64,000 bases of DNA from Phlebiopsis flavidoalba. Taxonomy: Eukaryota > Basidiomycota > Agaricomycetes > Polyporales > Phanerochaetaceae. The stretch's first letter is position 1. Every line of letters begins with the position of its first letter. The position numbers were made by a program, and so were the translations under genes. The stretch is taken from contig JAOCPU010000026.1 in NCBI GenBank assembly GCA_035772785.1, positions 310,001 through 374,000 of the forward strand. Direction: 5' to 3'. The notes beneath the pieces were generated by a model. That model made no database searches, had not been told where the DNA came from, and was given only the letters and a program-made list of their open reading frames with translations. Of this stretch, positions 1 to 10,883 are shown piece by piece.

Positions 1-720
1 GGGAATGATTTCGGGGAGGATCGGGTTGCGGCTAACGTCGCTGATCGGCTCTGCGCCACCAGCGTCGCTCGGAAGAGAGGTATGAGGATGCGGCAGGCGA
101 ATAGTCGTTCGGTAAAATAGTAGAAAGGGGTGGTATAGCATCGAGGAGTTCTTCTATGTAAAGATTGTCGTCGCGTCCGGCACCAGCCCCCCAGTAGTGT
201 CTGGAAGGCCTTCATTGTAGAGGAAATGAACGGAGCAGGGTCCAACGCCCTCGACCTCGTCAATTTCGAATCGTCTGCTAATAGCGAAGACAAACTCCTT
301 GTGCCGCGTCCTCCACTCGTATCGTGACCCCGTCAGGCAGCTTCACCGATCCTGAGGTCAACTCTCTTCTTGGACGCGTCGTTCGGCTCTCCGAATGGTC
401 GAGCGACATTGGTTAGTTGTTGTGCGCGTGGCCGGAGGTAGTCCGTAATCTGCTCGATGGTTGTACCGTCTAGTTGCCCAGAAAGTAAGCCATGTAGCTG
501 CTGGTATGTTCTACAATGGAGGTCAGAGCAAAATTGGAGCTCAAGTGGAAGACATACACGTCTATTAGGTTAGAGCGTTTCGAGGTCTCTCCTCCAGACA
601 TCCTTTGACGAGCGTTTCGCCGGGATTGTTTACGTTCAGGTGCAAGGGCTTTGAGCAGCGTTCGAGAGTCTAGCCTACTTCAGAGATAGTAAAAACGGCA
701 TACGTAAAGGAGCATACTGT
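1..720 (-). CDS. Probable Nup192/Nup205-family nucleoporin, N-terminal part, runs off left edge
   Basis: Read on the minus strand, a coherent protein fragment begins around 700 and continues off the left edge. An exon starting at 510, after a 49-nt GT-AG intron (511-559), reads through YQQLHGLLSGQLDGTTIEQI and LRPRAQQLTNVARPFGEP. After a frame slip it continues with SVKLPDGVTIRVEDA, KEFVFAISRRFEIDEVE and FLYNEGLP, then FYYFTERLFACRILIP. The pattern of an early 'K..V.SG.V.L.DG' strand, an 'EIDEVE' helix and an 'F(Y)..ER' helix resembles the N-terminus of large inner-ring nucleoporins. In that family the protein is a helical solenoid of well over 1,000 residues in the nuclear pore scaffold. The start codon is not resolved, and there are at least two frame slips. 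Family assignment is from memory of the pattern. Confidence 0.5.
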
Positions 721-1261
721 TCAGTGTCACGTCGTGGATGTTGTCCAATTGGCAGGGGTCGACGCGCCTGTCGCGGTTGCAGGCACAAGGAGTGGTAAGC
801 GCCCGTTGCTTCTGCGTTTGGATTATATCGCCAAAATACTGCCACACGGTACCAGTACTACTATCCGTGAGCATCGCCAGTATGAATTCCGACGGTCAGC
901 GGTCTACCACTCGGGTTGAATCTTACGCAAATTTTGTGTACGGATGAGTCGCCCGGCATGCATCAAGACATTGTAGGAAATTGTCGTCGAAGGCTCCCCG
1001 GCCTCACATCATGGCGAAAAAGACTTACAGTACACCGTCCTGATAGTACTACCCACAACCGATAGTCGACTCATAGTAGCTCTAACTCACAGTAGTCTTT
1101 TCGAATAACTATTGCTTCTACGTGTGTGAAAACGTGGCTATCACGGTCTGGTCCGTCTACAAAACCCCTTTTGCAATAATAATCGATGTTGATACTCTAT
1201 CCCTCAAGACAGCCGTCCCTCTCTCCCAAATCATCTCTACCCTCCCGCGGTCATCAACAAA

Positions 1262-4200
1262 TCAATCTGTGCTCAATGCGACCTTCCATTTTTTTGGCTG
1301 TGGCTCATCTTCGCTAGGGGACAAGTTCCGTTTCGTGGGACTGACTGGGGGACCGCTGCTGATGATCCTGGCTTATTTGCATCCTCTGAGGACGTCTCTC
1401 TGGAGCTATTGTGTAAGTGTACGGGCTGTAGGGGTGCATTCTCCTCAAGTTCATCCTCGTCTGCTTGAAGTGCAAGTTGCATTTGCTTCTGTCAGCTCAG
1501 CGTGTTCTTCGAGCACCGGGCTTTCGCGTCGAGAGGGCAGATTGGTAGGACGGTTCCCGGCTTGAGGTTTCTGTCTCTGAGTCCGACTCGCTTGACAGAC
1601 CATTCATCCAAGTCATGACCTCTTCGTGTTTAGAGCCGAGAATTTTCTTGCTGTTCTTCTGATGCATAACCCAAGCAACGTGTAGGGCATCCTGTGCAAT
1701 TTCTTGGCATTCTAGCCATCGGCTAGGTCCCCACAATGCTTCTGTCAAGTCAATCTAAGCATAATGAGAGTAAGAGACTGTCACTGACTGTGCAATGAGA
1801 ACTCAGAGGACTCACATGAACCTCCTCCTTTGAAGTATCCAGCCGCCATGTCGCAACATCACAGGGGAGGTGATTTGCTAACTCCTTGTCCAGGTGACTG
1901 AGCACACGAGGACAAGACGTATGAAGCTAAGTGTCTGCTTCGGGTACTGGGTTTGCATGAAGTAACTTTTTACCTTCAGGCAAACCGGCCGATCACATGA
2001 CCAATGGTGTGAATGCGGCCTGCCAGCTTTCTGGCGCAGATGCGTAGCTTTTGTCTCCTTAGGCCTTCTGCCAAGGAACTGCACCAGCACACGGCAAGAA
2101 AATAGCCTGTACAAAGGGACCAAATCCTGGCATGGCTTTCAGGGAGGAAGACCTTGCCCGACAACCGCTGTAGCAGGGTCTCAACACGTAGTTCTGTGCT
2201 TGATTTGCCAGAACTCCATTGGCTAACGTGCCAGAGTGGCCTATCATTTGCATATGTGTCGGCACCTGTGATTGAGCTCCGCTGAAAAATCCCACCACCG
2301 ATGATTTTGTCTGCAAGAATTTCTGTGCCACATGGAGCCCGCATGTAGAGACAGTTGACCATTGCATCGAAATACTCCTCTGAAGTGCTGGAAAGCTTGA
2401 CTTGGATTGTATTCCGTTTTGCGACCCGCGTAGCGTTTTGCAAGCCCCATTGAGCATAGGGCTGATCTGCTCCAGAGATATGAAACAGATCACGCTCCGA
2501 GTTGCTCAGGTGCACAATGCAAGAGACGATAGTCTCAGGAGGAATGTTGGAAGTTTCCACAATGAGGTGCGAGAAGCTACGCCGTAAGTAATGGAGTCAG
2601 CATTGTACTGGTCGCAAGATGAAAATGCTATGTACCATTTGACAAGGGTGGAACATCCATGCTCACCCATTTGGATGAAAGGTTTGAGGTACATGTTGAA
2701 ATATCTGTTGTGACTGTTTGAACCCCAGGACGAAGAGGCAGGCTTTATGTCAAGAAATTGACGTAGCCCAATACGGAGGGAGTCGTTGCATAAAGAGGCA
2801 AGCCTGTCGCACAGCGTAGGGAACAGATGGTTTTCTCCTGTGCAAGTGGTTTCGACAACAAAGCGTAACAATGGGATAATCCATTGCTGGATGTATTGCA
2901 GTTTGGCTTCAGTGGTGGCCAAGGAGTGGAGGCATGTTCTCAGCGCTTCAATATAATCTGCCACAGCATTCTCATGACCAGATTCGATGCAGAGTACGAT
3001 GAGTGCGTGGATATCCAACTGATGATGGAGTAGTTGTTTGGCATCATCCTGGTGTGCTCTGGCCATTGATAATGCAGCATCAAGGAGGGAAAGGATCATC
3101 TGGGAAAAAACGGATCGCCATATTTAGTACTAAAATAGTCCTATTTACGCTATTTAGTAGCCGTAGTGAGAATAGAAGCCCGTCGTCTAATGAGCAAGGT
3201 CCCCAAAAATCGGCCATTTAAATTCATCTAATTTGGGCTATTTTACATCAGAATTAACTCTAAAATATGAATAAATTATAAAACAAAAGCCCGAGCATGT
3301 CGCGAGATCCTCCAGTCTCAACCCAGAAGCCAGGTGATTTGTTTCATACATATATTGCATTAGAATGTAAGGACACAGTTACACAGTACATACACACTTC
3401 AGTCCACTATTCATGCAACCATAGAACTTACCACTCAGTGTTCATGAGTTGCTGGAGGCGAGGGGGTAAATCCAGGTGATGTTCAAGCCAATGTATGGGT
3501 CGCTTGAATGTTGGGAGTTAGGGAAGCCAGTGTCCCACACCTGTAGGCTGATGAACGTACACTGCAGCAGTCAAAAATGAGGTGTGTTACTTACAGGTCT
3601 CGGCACCTATGCTAGTAGTCACTCCCGGTCGGACAGCGTCGGAGCCACTTTCGACACGCAGAATCTGAGAAAAAGAGTATCAGAGGATGGGTAAGGGGCA
3701 CTCAAGGCTCACAGTCCGCACCTGCAGTGTAACTCACCGCGTTGGGCTGCCGACAACACCCAGACCCTGCTCAGCCTGTCGTGGACCATCATAGAATTGT
3801 TAGGTTAGCCAGCATTGCACAAAACGTAGACAATGCCGGCGGTACCTGTGACCCAATCAATCCGTGGTGGCCTCTCCCGCTCGAGCTCGGCAGAGGCGGG
3901 CACCTCCGACGGCGACAAATGACCTCGTGCACTGGCCCACTGGGTGCATTTGCTCGGTGACTTGGCGTTGGGTATGCGGTTTGTGTTTGAACGACAAGTG
4001 GGTGAGCACTGGCAGGAGAAGCTGGGTAAGTCGGAGGCTGGTGATGGCAGTAACAGAGAAGTTTCGAGCCACCCACTCGTTGTCTGCGACGCTGCTGATA
4101 TACGTTCGCAGAGCGCCATGACGTCATACTACCAGTGTGATGCAATACTTAGATTGCATCCGGGATACAAGATCGGGCGGCTGATCTCAAAGATCACGGC

Positions 4201-6033
4201 CGACCCGAGAAGCGCTGGAGGCGCTAACGCTACCATTCCTGCGTCTAAGTCCATGGGTGGTACAGAGCTCGACGGTGTGTCTTATTCTGACGCTCTTTAG
4301 GCTGTAGAATGATGTAAATAGGCATGTTCTATATAATGAAAATTCTTTAAGATTTTATAAGTGAAAAAACTACGCCTCCAGCTATCTCCAGCAAGCCAAA
4401 TATGGCACAGAGAAGGCTGCCGGGCGTGTTTGATGCGCTTCGCGTAGATGGTGATGCCGAGCGTACCCCAGGGGATTTCTACGCCCTTAGAGCTTCATGG
4501 GGTACGCAAAATTTGGCTGGTGGGAAACGTCAGAGTGTCAGACGAGCGTATCCCAGGCGAAAACTCGACTCTTGCGCTGCATGGGATACGCACTTCGGCA
4601 CGCAGCGCTCTGCACGCGTTTGTAACCATCAAATCGGTGATTTCCCTCATTGGGTAGGTATTCTACATCGCCTAGAGCCATCGCGCCGCTGCCCGCGCCC
4701 TCCGCTTAGCTGCAAACACTGCCCGACACAACGCCCGACGCCCCCGCCGCAGTGTCTGAGGTACCCCGCCCCGCCCATCGTATCCCGGGGTACGCTGATT
4801 ATGTCAGCCCCAGCCAAAGCGCCGTACCCCGCGTCTAAGAAGCGCTCGCTAGTGACCATCAGCAATTGTGACCAGTAGTTACGCTTTGTCACGCTACGGA
4901 CACCGACGAGGAAGGCAACCTCAGCCAACGTCGGCGAGGGCTCTCGGGGTGGAAACGAGTGTCGGTTGTAGGAATGCTAACACCCAGGTATGACCAGCAT
5001 CTATTAGCTCATTTTGAGAACTCTCGCTGAAATATCGGAAGACTAGAAACCAAATAGCAGTCAAATAGCAGAAATTAGTACGGTAGCACTGTTAGGCCTA
5101 TTTTAGTACTAATTAGGACGACCCGTTTTTTTCCCAGATGATGATACCATGTGTCAGAGGACACTTGGGGAAGACATCTCCTGAGAGGATTCGTCCAGCT
5201 AACCCTATAAGGGTTCCAATCGAGGCCAATCCAGTTATCATGGTCAAGCTGAACAGGCATTCAGCTTGCTGAAAAGGTGACAAAGCTTGATATTGTGATG
5301 ATATGACTCACTGTTTCTTTCATGAATGTAATACCACCTTGTTGGGCAGAGTGATATATGATTTTGTCGTATTCGTCCTCAGCGTTGTGAATCAAAGTAG
5401 CACATAACCTTTACGACATGCCGTGATCCAGACAGAGAAATGTGAGTACTCGGAACTGGAACCCTCAGAGGTAGTTCCTTGACGTTCCTAGAACCATTGA
5501 CTCAAGGGAGCTCAATAGCTTGAGCTGCTCTTTTTGTAGATGACGGCCAAGGAAACTGTCCACGCTTGTTAAAATGATGCATCAGCCACATAGAATACTG
5601 GCACACAACGCATGAGATTATCGAACTCACTCTTCCTTTACGTGCTCCAATCCAAATTGGGTTATAGCATTGCACAGGTGGTCTGCGTCCCAGAGGAGGT
5701 ATTCCTGCTTCTGATGAGGCTTCCCACTTCATAATAGTGAGTCGCCACAGATCCACATGTCGCCATCTCAGCGCTGCGGCAAGGATTGGCCTTAAAAATG
5801 TGGGAGGTGCAATTTTTCGGAAGGGAGATGAGAAGCAGCCGAGTCGAGCTGAGTTCTAAGCCCGAAGGCTCATGAACGTCGGATATGCATCGAGCCCAGT
5901 CTTTGATAACAGTGGCATATCCACCCGACGCAGCGTCGCCGAGATGAGCCAGGGTTGACATTGGCAGGTCAGAAGTGTCTGACGAAGTCGAACGGTCGAA
6001 CATTGCATTAAAGTGAGCGCCGACAGCGCCCAA
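1262..6033 (-). CDS. Unrecognised large protein, family copy A, interrupted by an insert (3099-5141)
   Basis: I do not recognise a named domain. Coherent minus-strand exons run from about 6033 (MFDRSTSSDTSDLPMSTLAH region) through IMKWEASSEAGIPPLGRRPP and DEYDKIIYHSAQQGGITFM to QAECLFSLTMITGLASIGTL and ILSGDVFPKCPLTHGII. Then comes a ~2 kb insert, then ILSLLDAALSMARAHQDDAK, later CDVATWRLDTSKEEVH, HEEVMTWMNGL and a basic tail (PQPKKWKV) ending at the stop 1262-1264. The segments DEYDKIIYH...GGITFM, CDVATWRL and HEEVMTWM match equivalent positions of the two plus-strand genes at 30.5-36.1 kb, so all three form one family. The protein appears mostly alpha-helical with a nuclear-localisation-like C-terminus. 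Several frame slips occur. Its start lies 68 bases from the divergent uL13m start. Confidence 0.6.
3099..5141. mobile_element. Non-autonomous-looking insert with inverted-repeat ends inside copy A
   Basis: The left end (from 3096) reads atctgggaaaaaacgg, followed by tttagtactaaaatag. The right end, reverse-complemented from about 5143, reads atctgggaaaaaaacgg, then ttagtactaaaatagg. The arms match imperfectly over roughly 45 bases. Both ends are AT-rich and repeat the motif 'gctattt'. Removing the insert joins ...LTHGII to ILSLLDAALSMA in frame on the minus strand, so the flanking exons look like one interrupted exon. No transposase, reverse transcriptase or other protein domain was seen inside. 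The target-site duplication is unclear; only two or three bases (AT/ATC) could be shared. It could be a MITE-like or other non-autonomous DNA element, or a recently gained unusual intron, because each end carries cag/ctg splice-like bases. Confidence 0.5.
4461..4591. repeat. Two paired inverted repeats with co-varying arms
   Basis: GCGTACCCCA (4461-4470) pairs with TGGGGTACGC (4498-4507). GCGTATCCCA (4546-4555) pairs with TGGGATACGC (4582-4591). The two units have perfect 10-bp arms, loops of 27 and 26 bases, and differ by one base pair in the stem that changes on both sides (C:G to T:A). A third compact palindrome-like copy, gtatcccggggtac, lies near 4780-4794. The units sit inside the insert that splits copy A. 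Confidence 0.6.
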
Positions 6034-6100
6034 CGAGCGTCTACGCTCAACTGCTCTTGCCTTCCAACGTCCGTGGTCACGTCTTCACTCGCCAGTCGAT

Positions 6101-6736
6101 ATGTCTCAAGCTGTCGGAAACGTATGGGTTTCAGTGCCGAGATAGTTAAAATGAACTCACAATGCTTCAGACGGTTCTGGCGTATGCCCGTGTCTGGCAC
6201 CACGTCGACGCCTCCGATCGAATCCTCGGAAAGCTGGCAGAGCGGATCGCTCTTGTGCTCATGGGCAAGCACAAGCCAATTTATGACCCTGGATGTAAGT
6301 CCAAACACAGTACTTATAGTAACTGAAGCTTCTGACTGCTCTACAATATTATAGCTGACTGCGGAGACTATGTGATTGTGTCGAATGCGCGGAAGATCAA
6401 GGTGTCCGGAAAGAAGGATGAACAGAAAGTCTACCGGCACCACACTATGTACCCGGGAGGCTTGAAGGAGATATCTTACAGGGATATGATGGCAAGGAAA
6501 CCAGATGAGGTGCGTGCACCGTGTTCTAACAGTCGGTAACATTGCCAAACTGTGTCGGGTAGATCATCCGGCAAGCCGTGTCGGGCATGTTACCCAAAAA
6601 CAAGCTGCGTGAGCGAAGGTTAGAAAGGCTGCGGATATTCGAGGACGAAGACGTCGGTGCGTTCAAGCACAATATTCTCAAGCGGTGGGAGGACGGCACC
6701 CTGCGGACTGCGTTTGTCGATCCGAAGAAGCCTTAG
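6101..6736 (+). CDS. MRPL23: Mitochondrial large-subunit ribosomal protein uL13m (L13, MRPL23 of yeast)
   Basis: This is a structural protein of the mitochondrial ribosome large subunit. Four exons give a continuous 157-residue protein: 6101-6121, 6171-6294, 6355-6509 and 6563-6736, with introns of 49, 60 and 53 nt bounded by GT and AG. The protein starts [20 protein letters not shown] and shows the L13 signatures [59 protein letters not shown] and [19 protein letters not shown]. It ends in DPKKP with TAG at 6734-6736. Length and motifs match the fungal mitochondrial family, which is close to bacterial L13 without long extensions. No frame slip was found, unlike its neighbours. It is divergent from copy A and convergent with the gene ending at 6826. 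Confidence 0.95.
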
Positions 6737-6825
6737 GTACTTCCTCACCCTTCATGCTCCTCCACTACTCCCATTCTTTCACGTATTGTATCTTACGCGC
6801 TCTGGGTGTTATATTTCATCTACAC

Positions 6826-8288
6826 TCAGTCGCTATCAGGCGCGTAGTCCTCGTCCGACTCGGCGTCGCCGTCGAGCGGTTCCAACTCCCCATCTCTCGA
6901 CCCCACATCTGGACCGTCATCCTCCTCTTCGAAAAACTGTTCGCCGAAGTCGTCTTTTTTCTCGACGCGCACCTTGGCCGCCCTGTCTCGGCGTTTGGTC
7001 GTCTTCGGGTTTGTGTCGGCGTCCTCCATAGCTTCCTCCCAACCGTCTGGTATACGAGGAGCCAACTGGTCGTCAACATGATGTTGCAGGAGCATTCCTT
7101 CGGCATGTAAGCTAAGCATCCTGGGTCTGAACGTGGTGTGTCGTACCTATTGCCATCAACGCGGAACCGTCAAACACCTTATACATGTCGACATTCGCAA
7201 GTGTTTCAACCCGGCGGGCACTTCTTGTCCCTCGCTTTCGCTGTGACGTATCGCTCGTATCGCTCGTTTCACTCGTGCTGCTACCAGTCTCGCTATTTGA
7301 GCTTTCATCCTCCGAAGAGCTTAGTCCGTTTTTCGTTGTCCTCTTTCGGTGGGTTTGTCCCGTCCAACTGGTTTGCCTCTTCAGCGGCTTGGCGTTCGAG
7401 CCTTGCTAAACGTCGCAGCTTCTTCTCCTTTCGAAATGTTTTTTAGCTGAATCTCGGAGCTGTCCCATTTCACTATAATATGTACTGGCGAAGTGATGAA
7501 TGCATTTGAGTAGATCCTACACACATGAGGAACAAATATGATTGAGAGACAACCGGTAAGCTCACCGAGCTTGGATTACTAGTGCATATTGGATTCAAGG
7601 GCACCGGTGAGCTTTCGGTTCGCTGGAAGTGTCGGAGAACCAGTTTGTGCGGGACTCGAGGTATGTACACCGATATCTTCATGAAACAGCTTTCGCTTCT
7701 TCGCACGAGAATCCTTGAGTACCTTCGGTGCCCCCTCCTCCTGACTTAAAGCCCTTTTCTTTCCCTTGTCTATAGGAGGGCTTGACGGACCGACGACACT
7801 ATGGTCGTCTTCCTCACTTTCGTCTTCATTACACTCTCCCTCGTGCGACTTAGCTGCGCCGCGCCGCAGCTTTACACGTCCTACTCCGCCTCCGCATCAT
7901 GTGCGATCCAGTTCCCCCGGTGATCCTGAGCGGTGTATGTGGATGTGCGCCCTTTCTTGTTCGTCCGCAAGAGCGAGACTCGCGAACCGTCGGGGTGTAG
8001 CCGAAGTGTCGCAAGGTCGTGTACTGTACTGAAGCGTTTGTTTGTACTCATGTGGCCTGTCCTTCAATTAAAAGCAATCATTAGTACTGTAATGTATTTT
8101 TTCGATTCACCGACGATGAAAGCAGAAAGAGAGGGCCAAGAACGGGTACCAGACAGGTCACCGTGATCATCATGACCTTTCTGATCCGAGTACCCATGTA
8201 TGGTAAGGGAAGGCTTCGTGGCGTCGGGGAACCTCGCACACTTCGACAATTGGACCACTATCCGAATTCTCAAGTCGCCTAGATACAC
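6826..8288 (-). CDS. Acidic, serine-rich nuclear-type protein, unassigned (possibly Rrn9-like)
   Basis: Minus-strand exons link a lysine-rich segment (KGKKRALSQEEGAPKVLKD) to SKLGDLLKCIHHFASTYY, then SEMGQLRDSAKKHF. A basic helix follows (KKLRRLARLERQAAEEAN), then a Ser/Glu-rich low-complexity run and MYKVFDGSALMAIGMLLQHH. The end is an acidic tail (GEQFFEEEDDGPDVG...EDYAPDSD) with the stop near 6826. An intron is supported before DLLKCIH (donor gtgagcttac, acceptor gtgtgtag). The pairing of a short helical motif with 'FDGSALMAIGMLL' faintly recalls RNA polymerase I upstream activation factor subunit Rrn9, but I cannot confirm this. Frame slips occur in the Ser-rich part, and the 5' end is uncertain. 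Confidence 0.45.
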
Positions 8289-8488
8289 TTGTGGAGCGAA
8301 ATAGTCATATTTTGTGGATGATACAAGAGTGTACTAATATCGACAAATGACTGCAACGCTGCTCATGTAACTGTCCGCATACTTATACTTAAGACGGTAG
8401 GGTATGACTTGGAACATGACGAACCTACGTACGGATCACGAGTGGTAAAAATATGATGAACACATAGCACAAAACCCGCCAAGTCATC

Positions 8489-10641
8489 TTAACTCCCTCC
8501 TTGGCGGGATCCAGTCCGAATCTTCCCCCACTCAAACTTTTTCGACTCAAACGCTTCCCTCACATCCTGCGGCAGAATCTGCAGATAGTTCGGCGGAAGC
8601 ATAGAATCGTACACGTCTGCGCCAGGACGGTACCCAGACTTCGCGTTCGCAAAGTCTGGTTTACCGGAAGTGGATGATGAGAAGCCTTGGCCAGTGGTAT
8701 TCGTAGTAGTAGCGAGAGGCTGGGGCGTTGAACCAAACGCGGATATCGATTGGGGCGCTCCGAATGCAGAGACTGGATTGGAGGTTACCGAACGCAGACA
8801 CTGGCTGGGATGGTTGACCAAAGGCCGAGGTCGGTTGAGTGGAGCTGCCGAATGCAGACTGTGTCTGAGCAGGCGTGCCAAAGGCTGACTGCGCTGGGGC
8901 GGGTGTACCGAACGCAGACGTGGTGCACCACCGGCGTTGTTACCGAATGCTGATATTGATTGGGATGTCCCGAATGCAGACGTAGTAGGTGCAGGGGTCC
9001 CAAATGCCGAGGTTGTGCTCGTAGGGTTTGTTCTGCGGAAGGGCACCGAATGCAGATGGCGCACCGAACGCTGAGGTTGTTGGTAATCCCCGCAGTGCCA
9101 AAACGCGGACGTTGCGTGCGGCGGGCGCAGGAGTGCAAAGCCAGTTTGACCAAATGCAGACCCGCCTGTAGCCGCAGTGGTACTGGCTACGTTACCGGCT
9201 GCCCAGAGTCCGAACGCAGAGGGCTGAACCGGCGAAGGCAGAAAATGCCCCACCTGAGCCTGCTATGCCGGAGCCGGCGGCGGCGAATGCGCCGCCCGTT
9301 GACGCACCGCCAAATGCACCGCTGGCCGGTTTCAACAGTGAAGACTGAGGTGTTGGGACGACTGGCCGAATGACGACTGGCAATACGCGGATGTAGTGGG
9401 CGCAGGATTGCCGAACGCATGATGTGTGGTGCTCCGAGTTTGGGCTGGGGGGTACCAAACGCAGATGCAGTTGGGGCAGGTGTACCGAAAGCCGACGTAG
9501 ACGGCGCAGGCTGTCCGAACGACAGAAGTGGTTTGCGCAGGGGCTGGCCGAATGCGGAAGTGGTCTGCGCGGGCTGGCCAAAACGCAGAGGTGGGTTGTG
9601 AGGGTTGCCCAAACGCAGACGTAGTCTGTGCTGGTTGACCGAAGGCTGATATTGACTGTGTGGGTTGTGTGGGCTGGCCAAAGACTGACACGCAGGCTGC
9701 GTTGGTTGGCCAAAGGCCGAGGTTGTTTGCGCGGGCTGCATTGGTCCAAACGCTGAAGTGGGTTGCGAAGTTTGACCAAAGGCAGACTGGCCGAACGCTG
9801 ATTTTCCAAACGCGGAGCCGCTAGCAGCGCCTCCACCAAAGGCCGAAGGTCCACCTGAAGCAAACGCGCCAAATCCTGACGGCTTTGCCAAAGGCCGATC
9901 CTCCGGTAGAGCTACCAAAGGCAGAGCCGGTCGTTGACGAGGGACCAAAACGTTGAAGTTCCTGACCCGCCAAATGCCGAGGGCGTTGGATTGCCTGACA
10001 TTTGGTTGTAGAGTTGCTGCACATTAGACAGCGCATTGCTGAATGTTTCGCCAGCGGCCGCAGTCTTTCCGCTTCGTATTTGACCTAGAACAAGGCATGA
10101 AGCAAAGAAGTGAATGTTTAGAAGGAGTACGCACGTATTCTTGAGACGAGTTGGACTTCAGGGCGGTAACAGCTTTGAATCGTAGCTCCTCCGGCGACTC
10201 GTCTAGGCCACTGATGGCATTTGGGACACCCTTGGCAGGACCATAGCAAGATAGCAACCATGTTGGTCGGTCTAGGCCCTGAGTAAGGTCCTTTCTCATG
10301 GAGTCGACACTGTAAGACATTGCCATGGACCGCGACGGTTAGAGACGTTCAGGAAGGTGGGCAAATGGGTGCGAACTTGAACAATGACGCCACCGTGTTT
10401 GAAGTCGAACCTGCGGTCCAAGATTGGTTTTATTTCCGTCCACGTGATAGGACACATAAGCGGTCTTAGTACAGGCACTCACTTCCAAAACCCCCCCTGG
10501 CGGCCATCCCCGCGGGATGCTCAAATCTGCACGAGTTCCCAAACTTACAGTTCCCCTTCAGAAAATATTGACAAAAAACCGCCTTCGCGAGCCTCGTGAG
10601 TAACTTGTAGCTATTATCTGCAAGAGCGTGTAGCGTACCAT
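8489..10641 (-). CDS. NUP42: FG nucleoporin NUP42-like, with CCCH zinc finger
   Basis: This is a nuclear pore protein of the cytoplasmic mRNA-export side in known relatives. The start ATG is at 10641-10639, followed at once by a 56-nt intron (gtacgc...cgcgaag, 10638-10583). The protein then reads MAVFCQYFLKGNCKFGNSCR and FEHP, a single C-x7-C-x5-C-x3-H zinc finger. Next is a conserved segment RKDLTQGLDRPTWLLSCYGP with AKGVPNAISGLDESPEEL. A long FG region follows with dozens of SAFG units spaced by Thr/Gln/Pro (about 10.0-8.7 kb). The C-terminus is YDSMLPPNYLQILPQDVREA with FESKKFEWGKI. Finger, FG repeats and a short helical tail in this order are diagnostic of the NUP42/Amo1 type. The FG region changes frame several times with SAFG reappearing each time, so the breaks look recent or artefactual. 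Confidence 0.9.
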
Positions 10642-10883
10642 TTCCGAGTGCGAAGGGATCCAACAACGTGCCCTACACGACCAAGGGCCGTGGTGCTCAA
10701 ACAACTCGTATCCGCTGCCGCGCGCCGCATAACAGGGTTTGATAGGCGCCAATAGCGACGCAGGGGTGAGACCCCGAACAGCCCATTTGCGACCCCCCTC
10801 GCGCCTCCTAGCACCTTTAACTTCCTCCCCACCTTCGCACTCTAGGCTCAATTTCTATACCTGTTGAACACTTCGGAGCTGCC
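10642..10883. promoter_or_regulatory. Shared divergent promoter of NUP42 and TAF4
   Basis: The 242 bases between the NUP42 start (minus) and the TAF4 start (plus) must contain both 5' regions. No clear TATA box or repeated operator-like motif was seen. The inference rests only on gene orientation and spacing. Confidence 0.45.

Noticed and set aside
4402..4878. 158-codon plus-strand frame inside the insert as a protein gene
   Set aside because: It has no domain and its text follows the hairpin repeats and GC-rich composition; the structured repeats explain the open frame better.
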